NCBI RefSeq assembly: GCF_001522545.3
Contig: NC_031768.1
Location: 90,506,230-90,570,229 of the forward strand
DNA length: 64,000 nucleotides
From: Parus major
Lineage: Eukaryota; Chordata; Aves; Passeriformes; Paridae
Direction: 5' to 3'
A program made the translations under genes and the position numbers. Positions 1-8,839 of this stretch are shown one piece after another (position 1 is the first letter of the stretch; every line of letters begins with the position of its first letter). A model generated the notes under the pieces. The model made no database searches. It worked only from the letters and a program-made list of their open reading frames with translations, and was not told the DNA's origin.

Positions 1-1296
1 AAGTTCTGGAGTACTGCAGCTCTGGAGCAGTCAGTTCAAACACCAGAACACATGGAAGGCTGTTCAGGAGTCTAGAATCTTCAGATGTGTAGCTTCTGAA
101 GCTCAGCACTTCCAGGCTCTGGTGCTACATTTCTACAATAGGCAGCCTGGGAAGGATCTCAGCAGACAAAGCATGTAGGAGACACTCACCTTTTCCTCAG
201 ACACTGGCCTGTTTGGTTTCTTGGCAGTTCAGATAGAAAATTATTCCCTTGAAGCATTTCACCTTCAGCAAAACACTGCCTCTTGGCAGAAGATAGAAAC
301 TTTGCAGGCAGCCCTTCCTGGATTCAGCAAGAGAATAGGGTGGTCTGCAGACAGCACCTGGATGTTAGCAATACTCTGCTGTTGCCTTAGAGCTTGTAAA
401 ACCCTGGCTTTCTTCTCCAGTACCCTCCCACATGCTTTGAACACGAAGATGGTGAGCTGTCATACAGAGACATAGCATTTTGTACCAATATTTTGATTTT
501 GTGGAGAAAAATGGTTTAAAGCATTTTAGTGCTACTCAAAGTGGTGATGGAGACCCCTTGGTTAGTTTAATTCAACAGGATTTTCATGGTAGGAACAGAG
601 ATAGTCCCCTGTGTGACTTTCAGACTTAAAATGGCAGCCTTGAGCTGCTGTACTGGGAAGCTGGGGCTTATCAGGCTTTCATCTTTGTCCAGTCTATGTG
701 GAATCCAAATGAAATTTTGGAAAATAAATGAGATTTGATGAGATCCTCCATTAGCAACAGTAATTTTTCATCAGCTAAATAAAAATGCCTGGACTGGAAA
801 ATATTTCAACTTTTAACCCTTTAAATTAAAAATATAGCTAAAATACTTTGGGTCTTGCTGGACTTTATGAGGCGTAGAAGTGGGAGGAGAACTGTGTTTC
901 TTGGTTAATATTGCAGTTTCTTTTTCTCTTTCCCTGATGTTGGGTATCATTAAGATTGATGGGTTTGAAAACATAGCTCTTTCTCTTAGGCACAGCTTGG
1001 TTGTTCTTAAGGCTCTTTGCCTGTTGCCAAAAAAATCCCAGCTGTTCTCAGAGGCTCTGAAACAAGAGTGCCCTCACTTAAAAGGGCCACATATGTGTAT
1101 TTGTCTATAAAAAAGGTCTGCATGAGAGCAGACTGATCTGTGAGCGAGGAATAGAATTCCTTTCAGCCTGCTGTAGTAGGGTACAGCTGTGTAGGAATGG
1201 GATACTGTGTTGTGACCTGCAAGTGTATGGAGCCACCTGCAATGCCTGTATGCCTTCCTCCTGAATTGCTTGAACTGTGTGTCCTTCTCTTTCCAG
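1..1296 (+). other. 3' end of IGSF11 intron 1
   Basis: This unspliced sequence lies upstream of coding exon 2. I see no coding exon in it and no clear interspersed repeat. The first coding exon must be further upstream; this intron is very large in human. A TATA-like box at 1106-1114 is listed separately. The last 30 bases form the polypyrimidine tract and acceptor for exon 2. Confidence 0.8.
1106..1114 (+). promoter_or_regulatory. TATA-like element upstream of IGSF11 exon 2
   Basis: TATAAAAAA lies 91 bases before an ATG at 1197 whose frame runs, without a stop, through the exon 2 acceptor into the IGSF11 V domain. A core promoter here would give a transcript starting at about 1135. There is no other support, such as a CpG island or an initiator that I can verify, so this may be a chance A/T run. 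Confidence 0.2.
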
Positions 1297-1460
1297 GTCT
1301 GGTGTGTCCTCTGGAGGTGTCAGTCAGTTCAGGGAGTATCCAGGTTGCCCGAGGCCAGACAGCAGTGCTGCCCTGCACCTTCACCACTAACGCTGCTCTC
1401 ACTAACCTTAATGTCATCTGGATGGTCATTCCTCTTTCTAACGCCAACCAGCCTCAACAG
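1297..1460 (+). CDS. IGSF11: IGSF11 exon 2: end of signal peptide and first half of V-type Ig domain
   Basis: The acceptor is a pyrimidine-rich tract ending ttccag at 1296 and the donor is cag|gtaggt at 1461. The exon is 164 bp: two bases complete a split codon, then 54 codons end in phase 0. The product starts [20 protein letters not shown] and contains the first V-domain cysteine (LPCTF) and the core Trp (VIWMV). Signal cleavage in human falls close to this exon start. The frame stays open 100 bases upstream to an ATG at 1197, which may matter for an alternative start. Confidence 0.95.
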
Positions 1461-4400
1461 GTAGGTCTTTTCTTACTGGAGCATGTATTTCCTTGGGGCT
1501 TTCCTGTTCCCCACCCTGTTCTGGATGTAGGTCCTCTACAATGCTGAGTCTACGGTTGTCCCAGAACTTCATTGTCCCTTCACTGCTGAACATGCCCTCC
1601 GGATATGACAAGAATCTGTTTCCTTCGATGTTTTGTTAACAGATGCACATTGTGTCCTTGGCTGGATGTGCAGCTGTGGCAAGTGTATGTGATGCTGTGT
1701 TGCTGCCCTGGGCCTCTAGTGGTTTGTGTGTTCAGAAGAGCACAGGAGATATAATCCAGGTTTTGGTGCACTGGATATGGAATTTAGAGGGCCTGGGAGT
1801 AGCTGCAGCTTTAAACCTGTGAAATCTATGAAAAATGTCCTCTAACACATAATCTCTCTTAGACTCATCGCCCCTTTTACTTCCCTTCTTATTTTTTCAC
1901 TGTCTGTAGCTTTTGCAAGTCTGTTCTTATGAATATTAGCAAATGAGGGTATATAATGGTGGGCACAGGAATCGTAACCTGAGATATGCTGGCCTGTTTT
2001 TTGCCTACTCTGACAACAGAAGAAAGCTATTTCTCTGAAATACATCTGATCTGGGTCACACTGCCCTCATCACATTTTGTATTCAGTCTGAGAACCTGCA
2101 CTGAAGAACACTTGCTCCTCAGGGACTTGGTCCGAGTACAGTGTGACTGGCGGAGGCTGTGCAGGTTCAAAGGTTGCGCTGCCTGTCATTCAGCTTATCC
2201 CAAAGATCTTCAGTAAGCAGTGTCAAATCATGGCAGGATCTTACTGACAGAGATTCAAAATGATACTCTCCACTGGGCAGATGCTTCTCATCAAAGTATT
2301 CACTGACCTGCAGAGAGCCTCTGCTTCTGTACATTGATCCTGTCCAGACAGGTAATGACTATCATAGGAAGGAGGCTGATGTTGCCAACCCAGCTACACC
2401 AGAAGATCTGGGTATCTTTCTGGCTTGTTACCTTTATGAACATTTTTATTGATCTAAAATGGGCTACAGAGTGTGCTCCTCTTTTGGAAAAAACACCTGT
2501 GCTAGGATGTATATTGAGGTTTGATTATTCAGAGATCCTTTAGTAACTGCTCCTTCCAGCTTTGGAAGGCCATGTTTTGCTTGCTGTTCTTCCTCCTTGC
2601 TCAGCTCCTGCATAGTGTTGTTTGAGCCTTCCTTTCTTTTCCAGGTCATTCTCTACCAAGGGGGTCAGATCTTTGGTGGTGCACCCCAGTTCTATGGGCG
2701 AGTGGGGTTTGCTGTGACAATGCCAACCACCAGTGCCTCCATCTTCATCAACAACACTCAGCTATCGGATACTGGCACATACCAGTGTTTGGTCAACAAC
2801 CTTCCCGACAGAGGCGTCAGGAACATTGGAGTCATTGGACTTACTGTCTTGGGTGTGTTTATTGGTATTATAGGGGAGAGGGGGGGAACAGGGACCAGGG
2901 GACCTCTGTGCATGATAGTGCATCATCAGCAATGTGGTACCGTGTGCCTTTGAACCCACAGACATCCTGTGGTGAGGAATGGGCTGCCTTGTGCGTGCTG
3001 TGGGAGTTTGTAGGGCACACAGACTTCATATGCAGGCAGTCTGAAATGAACTTTTAAAATATGGTGAAGAAAAAGTTTTTGTGGTGGTATTGTGATATGG
3101 AGTTCCAAAGAAGCAGGAATAAAGTATGAGGGCATCATGGAGGGCTGAATGGAGTGTAAGGGGTTTGGTGCATAGCAACAGGAGAAGAAAATGACTTTAT
3201 ATCTTTGCTTCCTTTCCATGAAAACAATAAGCTCTGGATGTTCCCATTGATACTAAGTACTCCAAAGTGCATGCCATTATAGAGATATAAAAGCAAAACC
3301 AAATCACTCTAAATTTTGCCTGCACCTCTGTTAACTTTCACCATCCTTGCTATCTCAAAGACAGAAATAGTCACCTTTTTCTCAAGGGAGGGATCTAAGA
3401 GGACTGGGTCCTATGAAAGTCAGCAGTAGTCTGTAACCTTGATGTGCTGGTGGGTCAGGAATCTTTGTGTGAATTGTCATCCCCCAAACCATAATGACTT
3501 CCTGTCTGCTGCCTCATTCTTGTCTCCTTGACAGCTCATGCCACTGTCCTTGCTTTCCCCAGCAGCACATGTCCAGAGTGAGCCTGCATTCCACTGTTTG
3601 GTCACATTTCCTGATTTGCTATCACCTTCCCCTCTTCTCTCGCAGTTCCTCCTTCTGCCCCGCTTTGCAGAATCCAGGGGTCCCTGGACGTGGGCAGCGA
3701 TATCACACTGACCTGCAGCTCGGAAGAAGGCATTCCCCGGCCAACATACCTCTGGGAGAAACTGGACAATGTCCCCAAGTTGCCCCCAACTGCCACACAA
3801 GGTGCTCATTCTGTTGATTATCCTCTTATTTCCCAGGTGGCAGCCTGGGCTGTCCCTCGTCTGAGCTGCCAGAGGTGGCATGGCTCATTGAGCGTCTGCT
3901 GTCATTTGCATGCTCCCTTTATTGGAACGAAGATTCCGAAAGCCCACGGTGGACTGGGTACTCTCCAGAGGCCACTTAAATTTTCATGGGATTTTTTTGG
4001 TACAGCATGTTCCCCATTGGAAAACAAGGACTGGGTTGAATGGAAGAGAGAGAGAAAGCAGTTGCTAGACGTTGGCATGTGGCTGGAAATTTCAGCTGCC
4101 AACTCACCTGCATTTTAAACCAAATGAAAGGCTTATGGAATGGAAACTGGGAAAAGAGTGGCAGACTCATCCCAGGGAAATATGGCCAGCTTCTCACATG
4201 GATGCCACAGTTCTCCAATAAACTCCTGCCAGAGCTGCTTTTCAGATGTATGGAGAAGCAGGGTTCTGATCAAACTTTTCCAGTCTTGAGTCCCATCCAT
4301 AAATTTTCTTAGACTGGTGTCCTGATCAAATACTGATAGTTGTACTTTTGCCCTTTATCTTGCTGTATTTTAAGAATATGCCAGCTTTCAGTTTCATATA

Positions 4401-6461
4401 ATTCAGGAATGTGGAATATTAGCAGAGCAGGAGATGGATGGGGAGCCCAGGGATGGGAGAGCAGGGGTTCTGCAGAGCAAGACTGAATTCAACAAATAGA
4501 TCTGGGTATAGGTAATTTTGCATCTCTTTCTTCCCTGTTCTCACACAACACTGAGAGTCCCAAGCTTTCATCTGCAGAAATTCCTCTATAAGAAGAGAAA
4601 GAAACATCTAGTGTAAGCTCCTTAAGGCCTAATCTTGTCTCTGTGTGTGTATGTGCACGCACAATGCTTCCATCTCAAGGTTATTTCCTAATTTATTTCT
4701 CTCTTAATAGTCTCACACCAAAATTATCTATTTGCTGGCTTTGCCTTTTCATGGGTTTCCTCAAGCGGGGGAGGGATTTAAATCCTTCTTTTCTCTCTGA
4801 CTAGACCAAGTCCAGGGCACTGTCACTCTCCGAAATATCAGCACTGTGTCCTCAGGTCTTTACCAATGTGTGGCTTCAAATGCCATTGGAACCAGCACTT
4901 GCCTTCTGGACCTGCAAGTCATTGCACGTAAGTATTTTGCCAGGGAAGGCTTGGCCACCTGCTTCTGTCTTGTGACAGTAAGGTGTACAGTAACCATGTT
5001 TGCTGTGAGCCACCACGTGCTTCTCTATCAGAAGATAACCATGCCCTGGAATGGGAACGTTGCCTTTCTCCCCTCCCAAGCCACGGCAGCCTCATGTGCT
5101 TACAGATGGCCACAGCCCATCCCTGATTTCTTCTCCATGCTCTGTTCAATCATCTCCACAGCTCACCCACGGAGTATCGGCCTGATTGCAGGAGCGGTGG
5201 CCACAGGTGCTGTTGTGCTCGTTGTTTGCATTGTGTTGGTGGCTGTAGCACTGTTCTACTGGAAAAATAAACACAAAGAAGAAGAAGAGGAGGAAATTCC
5301 CAACGAGATAAGGTAGGGGTCAGGGAAAGCTGGTGGTAGGGGACCTCCGAGCAAAAGCTGCGGCTGACAGGAGTGGAATTGGAAATCTCGTTTTTGTTAA
5401 TCCTGGGTGTGTTCCCCGGGGTCAGGGGAAGATGTCCATATATGTCCAGAAAATGGAGGGAGAAACTGAAGAATGGTAACAACAGATTTTGTTTTCAGTA
5501 TCACCTTTAACAAGAACTTTGGCTTCATAGAATCACAGAATGGTTTGGGTTGGAAGGGACTTCAAAGGCCATCGAATTCCAACTCTTCCCCCAGCAAGAG
5601 GGATGGGACTTCATGTTGTTAGCTCTGTAGGAGAGTGATGTGGTGGGAATTCTGACCTATAATGAGACAGGGATAGCTGTAAAGCTCTGGAGATACAGTT
5701 GTGATATTCTCTGGTCACAGAGGTTACAGTCATCACAACTATCAGTGTCTGGCACTGCCTGACTTTGTAGACACATGAACATGGGACATTTGCCTCAGTG
5801 GCAAATTTGGCACATGGAGCACACAGGTAGGTCCTGCAGACAGGGATGAGCAAACAGGCCAAGGAGCAATGCTGATTGACACCAGTGCTGTCCCTCTCCC
5901 TGAATTGACGGTGTTGACCCCAGCATGGTGGTTGGGGGTAGGAGTGTTGGACAAGTGGGCCAGTGCCCTCACTGCCTCACTCATATGCCCTCACACCTTC
6001 TCCTTCTCAGGGAGGATGACCTACCACCCAAATGCTCCTCTGCTGCAAAGACGTTCCACGCCGATGCGTCCTCATCAGAGAATGACACCCTCACCTCCTC
6101 CAACACCTACAACAGCCGCTACTGGAACGACCCCAAAGCCAACCACGCCACAGACTCCTTCACCCGCTTCAGCAACAGCAACGATGCTCACCAGCCTCCC
6201 TTCTCCCGCTCAGGGAGCACGAGTGCCCGCCCCGTCTATGCCAACGGCGGCCACCCATCCCCAGCTCCCCCTAAGACACTGGTGGTGACGGCCAGCACGG
6301 CGCCGTCGCCTCAGGAGGTGATCCGGAGCAATGGTTCTGTCAGCAGGAAGCCACGGCTGCCGCACACCCGTTCCTATGCAGTCAGCCAGGCCACGCTGGA
6401 GCGGATCGGGGCTGTCCCCGTCATGGTGCCCGCCCAGAGCCGGGCTGGCTCCCTGGTGTAG
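1297..6461 (+). CDS. IGSF11: IGSF11 (immunoglobulin superfamily member 11), coding exons 2-7, 5' partial
   Basis: Joining 1297-1460, 2645-2852, 3646-3801, 4805-4927, 5162-5312 and 6011-6461 gives one open frame of about 416 residues to a TAG stop. The order is V-type Ig domain (Cys in LPCTF and YQCLVNN), C2-type Ig domain (LTCSS and YQCVASN), one membrane helix (about IGLIAG to ALFYW), an acidic EEEEEE stretch and a tail ending [10 protein letters not shown]. This matches my memory of human IGSF11 (431 residues) almost throughout; I could not align it. IGSF11 is a homophilic adhesion molecule of the CTX/CAR group at the plasma membrane of brain and testis cells; its C-terminus binds PDZ scaffolds such as PSD-95, and it is a reported VISTA ligand. 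The first coding exon lies outside the window. ESAM is the closest alternative, with a similar last 15 residues, but its Ig domains differ clearly. Confidence 0.96.
1461..2644 (+). other. IGSF11 intron 2
   Basis: This 1,184-base intron runs from GTAGGT to CCAG. It has no recognisable exon or repeat; short open frames within it look like chance. Confidence 0.85.
2645..2852 (+). CDS. IGSF11: IGSF11 exon 3: second half of V-type Ig domain
   Basis: The acceptor is ttttccag at 2644 and the donor is ttgg|gtgtgt at 2853, which is weaker than consensus at +3 to +5. The exon is 208 bp, from phase 0 to phase 1. It encodes [20 protein letters not shown], an N-glycosylation sequon (INNTQ) and the conserved D-x-G-x-Y-x-C motif of V domains (DTGTYQC). 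It ends in the V-to-C2 linker (GLTVL). Confidence 0.95.
2853..3645 (+). other. IGSF11 intron 3
   Basis: This 793-base intron runs from GTGTGT to CGCAG. A purine-rich G cluster (gagaggggggaacaggg) follows about 20 bases after the donor at 2875-2892; such G runs can act as intronic splicing enhancers next to a weak donor (inference). Nothing else was seen. Confidence 0.85.
3646..3801 (+). CDS. IGSF11: IGSF11 exon 4: first half of C2-type Ig domain
   Basis: The acceptor is ctctcgcag at 3645 and the donor is caag|gtgctc at 3802. The exon is 156 bp and phase 1 at both ends. It encodes [19 protein letters not shown], the first C2 cysteine (LTCSSEEG) and the Trp in YLWEKLDN, and ends PPTATQ. The motif Pro-Pro-Ser-Ala-Pro-x-Cys just before the second domain is characteristic of the CAR/CTX group and gives an extra cysteine. 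Confidence 0.95.
3802..4804 (+). other. IGSF11 intron 4
   Basis: This 1,003-base intron runs from GTGCTC to ACTAG. It has a short TG/CA-alternating stretch at about 4641-4663 (ctgtgtgtgtatgtgcacgc) but no recognisable exon or transposon. Confidence 0.85.
4805..4927 (+). CDS. IGSF11: IGSF11 exon 5: second half of C2-type Ig domain
   Basis: The acceptor is ctgactag at 4804 and the donor is gcac|gtaagt at 4928, a near-perfect consensus. The exon is 123 bp and phase 1 at both ends. It encodes [18 protein letters not shown], with a sequon at NIS, then the second C2 cysteine in [13 protein letters not shown]. An additional cysteine follows in STCLLDLQV, which in CAR-group proteins pairs with the extra cysteine in the preceding exon. 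Confidence 0.95.
5162..5312 (+). CDS. IGSF11: IGSF11 exon 6: transmembrane helix and juxtamembrane acidic stretch
   Basis: The acceptor is tctccacag at 5161 and the donor is ataag|gtaggg at 5313. The exon is 151 bp, phase 1 to phase 2. It encodes a short stalk, a hydrophobic helix of about 28 residues running from [11 protein letters not shown] to VALFYW, then a basic stop-transfer patch (KNKHK) and six consecutive glutamates before IPNEIR. The helix is Val/Ala-richer than the human one that I remember. Confidence 0.95.
5313..6010 (+). other. IGSF11 intron 6
   Basis: This 698-base intron runs from GTAGGG to CTCAG and contains one short antisense CR1 tail near 5527-5608. The remaining sequence shows nothing recognisable. 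Confidence 0.85.
5527..5608 (-). mobile_element. CR1 LINE 3' tail fragment
   Basis: It begins agaatcacagaatggtttgg and continues ttggaagggacttcaaaggc, the reverse complement of the 3' terminal segment of avian CR1. Only about 80 bases remain, so it is a 5'-truncated insertion. It sits inside IGSF11 intron 6, antisense to the gene. Confidence 0.85.
6011..6461 (+). CDS. IGSF11: IGSF11 exon 7: cytoplasmic tail with PDZ-binding C-terminus
   Basis: The acceptor is ttctcag at 6010; the first base completes an Arg codon, then [11 protein letters not shown] follows and the TAG stop is at 6459-6461. The 149-codon tail (stop excluded) is Ser/Thr/Pro-rich. The start ([23 protein letters not shown]) and the end ([31 protein letters not shown]) agree with human from memory. 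The middle, about 6115-6320, is more divergent and rich in Ala, Pro and Ser. The last three residues Ser-Leu-Val form a class I PDZ ligand. The exon is visibly GC-richer than exons 2-6. Confidence 0.95.
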
Positions 6462-6849
6462 GACCGTGTTGGTGGCTGAGAGCTGAGCGAGGGGCCTCTC
6501 ATCCCCAGCAGGGTGAAGAGACCCTACTCCTTCCTGAAAGGCAGCGGGGCGGTGGGGGTCACACACTTACCTCTCCACCTGCCCTCCCCTCTCGAGGCTG
6601 CTGCCAGCTGTTGGGACAGCCCTGTCCGAGCCGCTTTCCCCCCAGGGGCTGGAGCTCCCCGTGCCAATGGACGCCACAGATGTGCCAAGGCCAGAGGAGC
6701 AGGGAGGTCGGGATGTGCTCCCGGGCTGCTGGGCCCCAGCTGGGACATGCACTCGGGCCTGACCCTGGGGGGAACTTTTGCTTTTATTTCCTGTTGGTTT
6801 TGTTGGGGACTGATTCCATCCATTTGGGTCTTTCAGGGAGGTTTGGGAG

Positions 6850-6876
6850 ATATATATATATATATTATTTTTTTTT
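6850..6876. repeat. (TA)n followed by T run in IGSF11 3' UTR
   Basis: About eight TA units are followed directly by ttattttttttt, in the 3' UTR about 390 bases after the stop. It is a simple A/T-rich tract that would form an AU-rich segment in the mRNA. Confidence 0.9.
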
Positions 6877-7280
6877 CCATTGTTGTTGCTGTTTTGTTTC
6901 CAAGAGGATGACGACCTGCATTGGGGCAGGGAAGGCTGAGCAGCCCCAGCTTCCCATGGCCCTGGCTCCTCTGTTGGATTAGGGAGTACTGTGCACTGGG
7001 GCTGGATGTGGGGAAGCATGAGACAGGCTGGAGGGACGAGATGAAGGCACAGCCACCAGCCCAGGCAAGGGGATGGTTGGGTGAGGGTGCAGACTGGGAA
7101 GCATTTGTGTTTATTTTTTGCAGTTCTTCCCTCCACCTCAGCACACACAGGCACACACAGACACATGCAGATCCTCAGACTGGGTGTTTCTCCTGCACTA
7201 GATTGGAGTACCACCAGAGCCCTATTTATAGCTGTGGAGCATCTTTCCCTGAGACACTCGGTGCAGGGCAAGGCTGCACC

Positions 7281-7316
<36 letters not shown>
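7281..7316 (+). repeat. (GCT/CTG)12 trinucleotide repeat in IGSF11 3' UTR
   Basis: Twelve triplets: five GCT, one GTT interruption, then six GCT. In the mRNA this is a CUG-type repeat, able to form a hairpin. In the antisense direction it reads as a poly-Gln open frame, which I treat as a chance product. Confidence 0.95.
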
Positions 7317-7317
<1 letters not shown>

Positions 7318-8343
7318 TAGGGCTTGGATCTCTTTTTTTCTTTTTCTTGGGGTGTTGCTGGGGTTATTCAGGAGGCAGAGAGGAGCAGGGTGGTGTGGTG
7401 GGGCACCAAGCAGCTGCATCCATGAGGTATCTCTTGCCCCTGGGCTGCTCTGGTGTACGGCAAGTGACTTCAACCCCCTTCAAACCTTGATGTTTGCACG
7501 GTGGAATTTATTCATCAGGCTATGCAGGGCTGGGCAGCATGGCAGAGCACACATTGTGCTTGGAGCCTTCACAGAAAGGCATCAGAGTTTTCATTCCCGC
7601 TCTTCCACGTGCACAGACATGTTGGCAGGATTTGTTTCCTGCTTTAGAAAGCAGAGGCTTAATGCAAGCCCACACACTATCTCTCTGCCTCCCCCACTTC
7701 CCTCAGTGTCCTGGGACTGGGTACTGGTGGCATCTGCCAGTGGCCCTGCCATCTCCTTGCAGCCTGGCAGGTGGTTGTGGCTGGCACCTCTACTTTTTTC
7801 TATTGCAACTAAATAGCCTTAATCAAAGCCAAGAGTTGAAACCTCTGAAGGAACCTGATGCCATTTGGAGGGCCGGACTGAGGGCTGGGATTTCCCCTCC
7901 TAGAGAGAGCTGGTTCAGAGAGGCCACACCTGGATAGGTGTTTTGGCCCTCCTGCGTAACACCAAGCCTTGCACAGGCAAAGGCAGCGAATCACCTCAAA
8001 AAGCACCAGAGCCCTCCCAGGTCTGCTCTTGGAAAAACAATGTGGGGAGTCACAGGTGACTTTCCATAATTCTCACATTGGAAAAAGGGTCTGTTTAAGC
8101 CAACAGACTCTTCCTCATCCCCACTTTCCTTGTCCTGGCACGGCTTTACTTTCCCTAGCAGTGCACAAACCTTGGGCAGGGCCTTCTACCTGAGCAGTAC
8201 AAATGCAAGCACAGACTCTGAGAAAGAGGAGGGAGAGGTGAGGGCTGGGTTCCCACATGGACACACTGGCTTTTTGGGAGACTGGGAGTTCCCAAGCAGC
8301 ACTAGGTTTGAAGCTTGGCTGAGATTTTGTGCCTTCTTTTCTT

Positions 8344-8349
8344 AAAAAG

Positions 8350-8386
<37 letters not shown>

Positions 8387-8406
8387 AAAAGAAAAGAAAA
8401 AGAAGA
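8344..8406 (+). repeat. Long A run with GA-rich flank in IGSF11 3' UTR
   Basis: Thirty-five consecutive A at 8350-8384 are followed by ggaaaagaaaagaaaaagaag, making a polypurine tract of about 60 bases. It is not preceded by AATAAA, so it does not look like a transcript end. It could be the decayed tail of a retroposed sequence or a simple expansion; the run length in an assembly is unreliable. Confidence 0.9.
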
Positions 8407-8808
8407 TAAAAATAATCCAATTTCCCGTCTGTCCCCCTCCACAGCACTGCATCCAGAATGGGTGCAAACCCCCCTGGTGGTGCAGGCAGGCGCTGCTCTG
8501 TGTGTGCACCCATTCCACTGGAGCAGTCCTCCTTCCTGCCTGTCTGCTCACTTTGCTGCTGGGTGGTAGGATTGATGAGGGAAAAAGAGTGGCTTTAGAA
8601 ACCCTAATGTGGGAAGCAAAAAAAACCCAAAACAATCAAAGAAAAGCTCAGACACATTCTCTCTGCTTTTGTAACAACCCCTGTGTGACATTTACAGGAA
8701 CACTGCCCTCAGCAGGTGCCCTCCTCTACTGGGAAAGCTCTTCTGGTTCCTACCCTCCATAAGACTGTTTGCTCCTCTTTCTTTGTTCTTTCTAATTGTA
8801 TAAAATTC

Positions 8809-8814
8809 AATAAA
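8809..8814 (+). terminator. IGSF11 polyadenylation signal AATAAA
   Basis: A canonical AATAAA sits in attcaataaaattttattc. About 15 bases later comes an A-rich stretch (8827-8836), then a CTG/T-rich downstream segment (cctgcctgctgctgcttttt) that fits a downstream U/GU-rich element. Cleavage is expected at about 8825-8835. Confidence 0.75.
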
Positions 8815-8839
8815 ATTTTATTCATATAAAAAAAAAGGA

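Larger units (their letters stand above)
6462..8835 (+). other. IGSF11: IGSF11 3' UTR
   Basis: The interval from the stop codon to just past the first good poly(A) signal is about 2.4 kb and has no intervening AATAAA that I could find. It is GC-rich for the first 600 bases and then mixed, with a (TA)n/T tract, a (CTG)n tract and a long A run. The long antisense open frames here are chance products of these low-complexity tracts. The 3' boundary is inferred from the poly(A) signal only; shorter alternative ends cannot be excluded. Confidence 0.75.

Noticed and set aside
1163..1447. Minus-strand frame opposite IGSF11 exon 2
   Set aside because: It is antisense to a supported exon and has no domain features.
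6011..6461. Identification as ESAM, because the last residues ([15 protein letters not shown]) are shared
   Set aside because: The Ig domains, linker and EEEEEE juxtamembrane stretch match IGSF11, and the exon phases fit it throughout. The shared C-terminus is a family feature.
6210..6566. 118-codon minus-strand frame opposite IGSF11 exon 7
   Set aside because: It is antisense to a well-supported coding exon, and GC-rich exons often keep the opposite strand open.
6567..7271. 234-codon minus-strand frame antisense to the IGSF11 3' UTR
   Set aside because: It crosses the (TA)n tract as alternating Ile/Tyr and has Cys/Pro/Ser-rich low-complexity composition and no recognisable domain; it is a by-product of GC-rich UTR sequence.
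7222..7473. Minus-strand frame with a poly-Gln run
   Set aside because: The Gln run is simply the reverse reading of the (CTG)n repeat in the 3' UTR.
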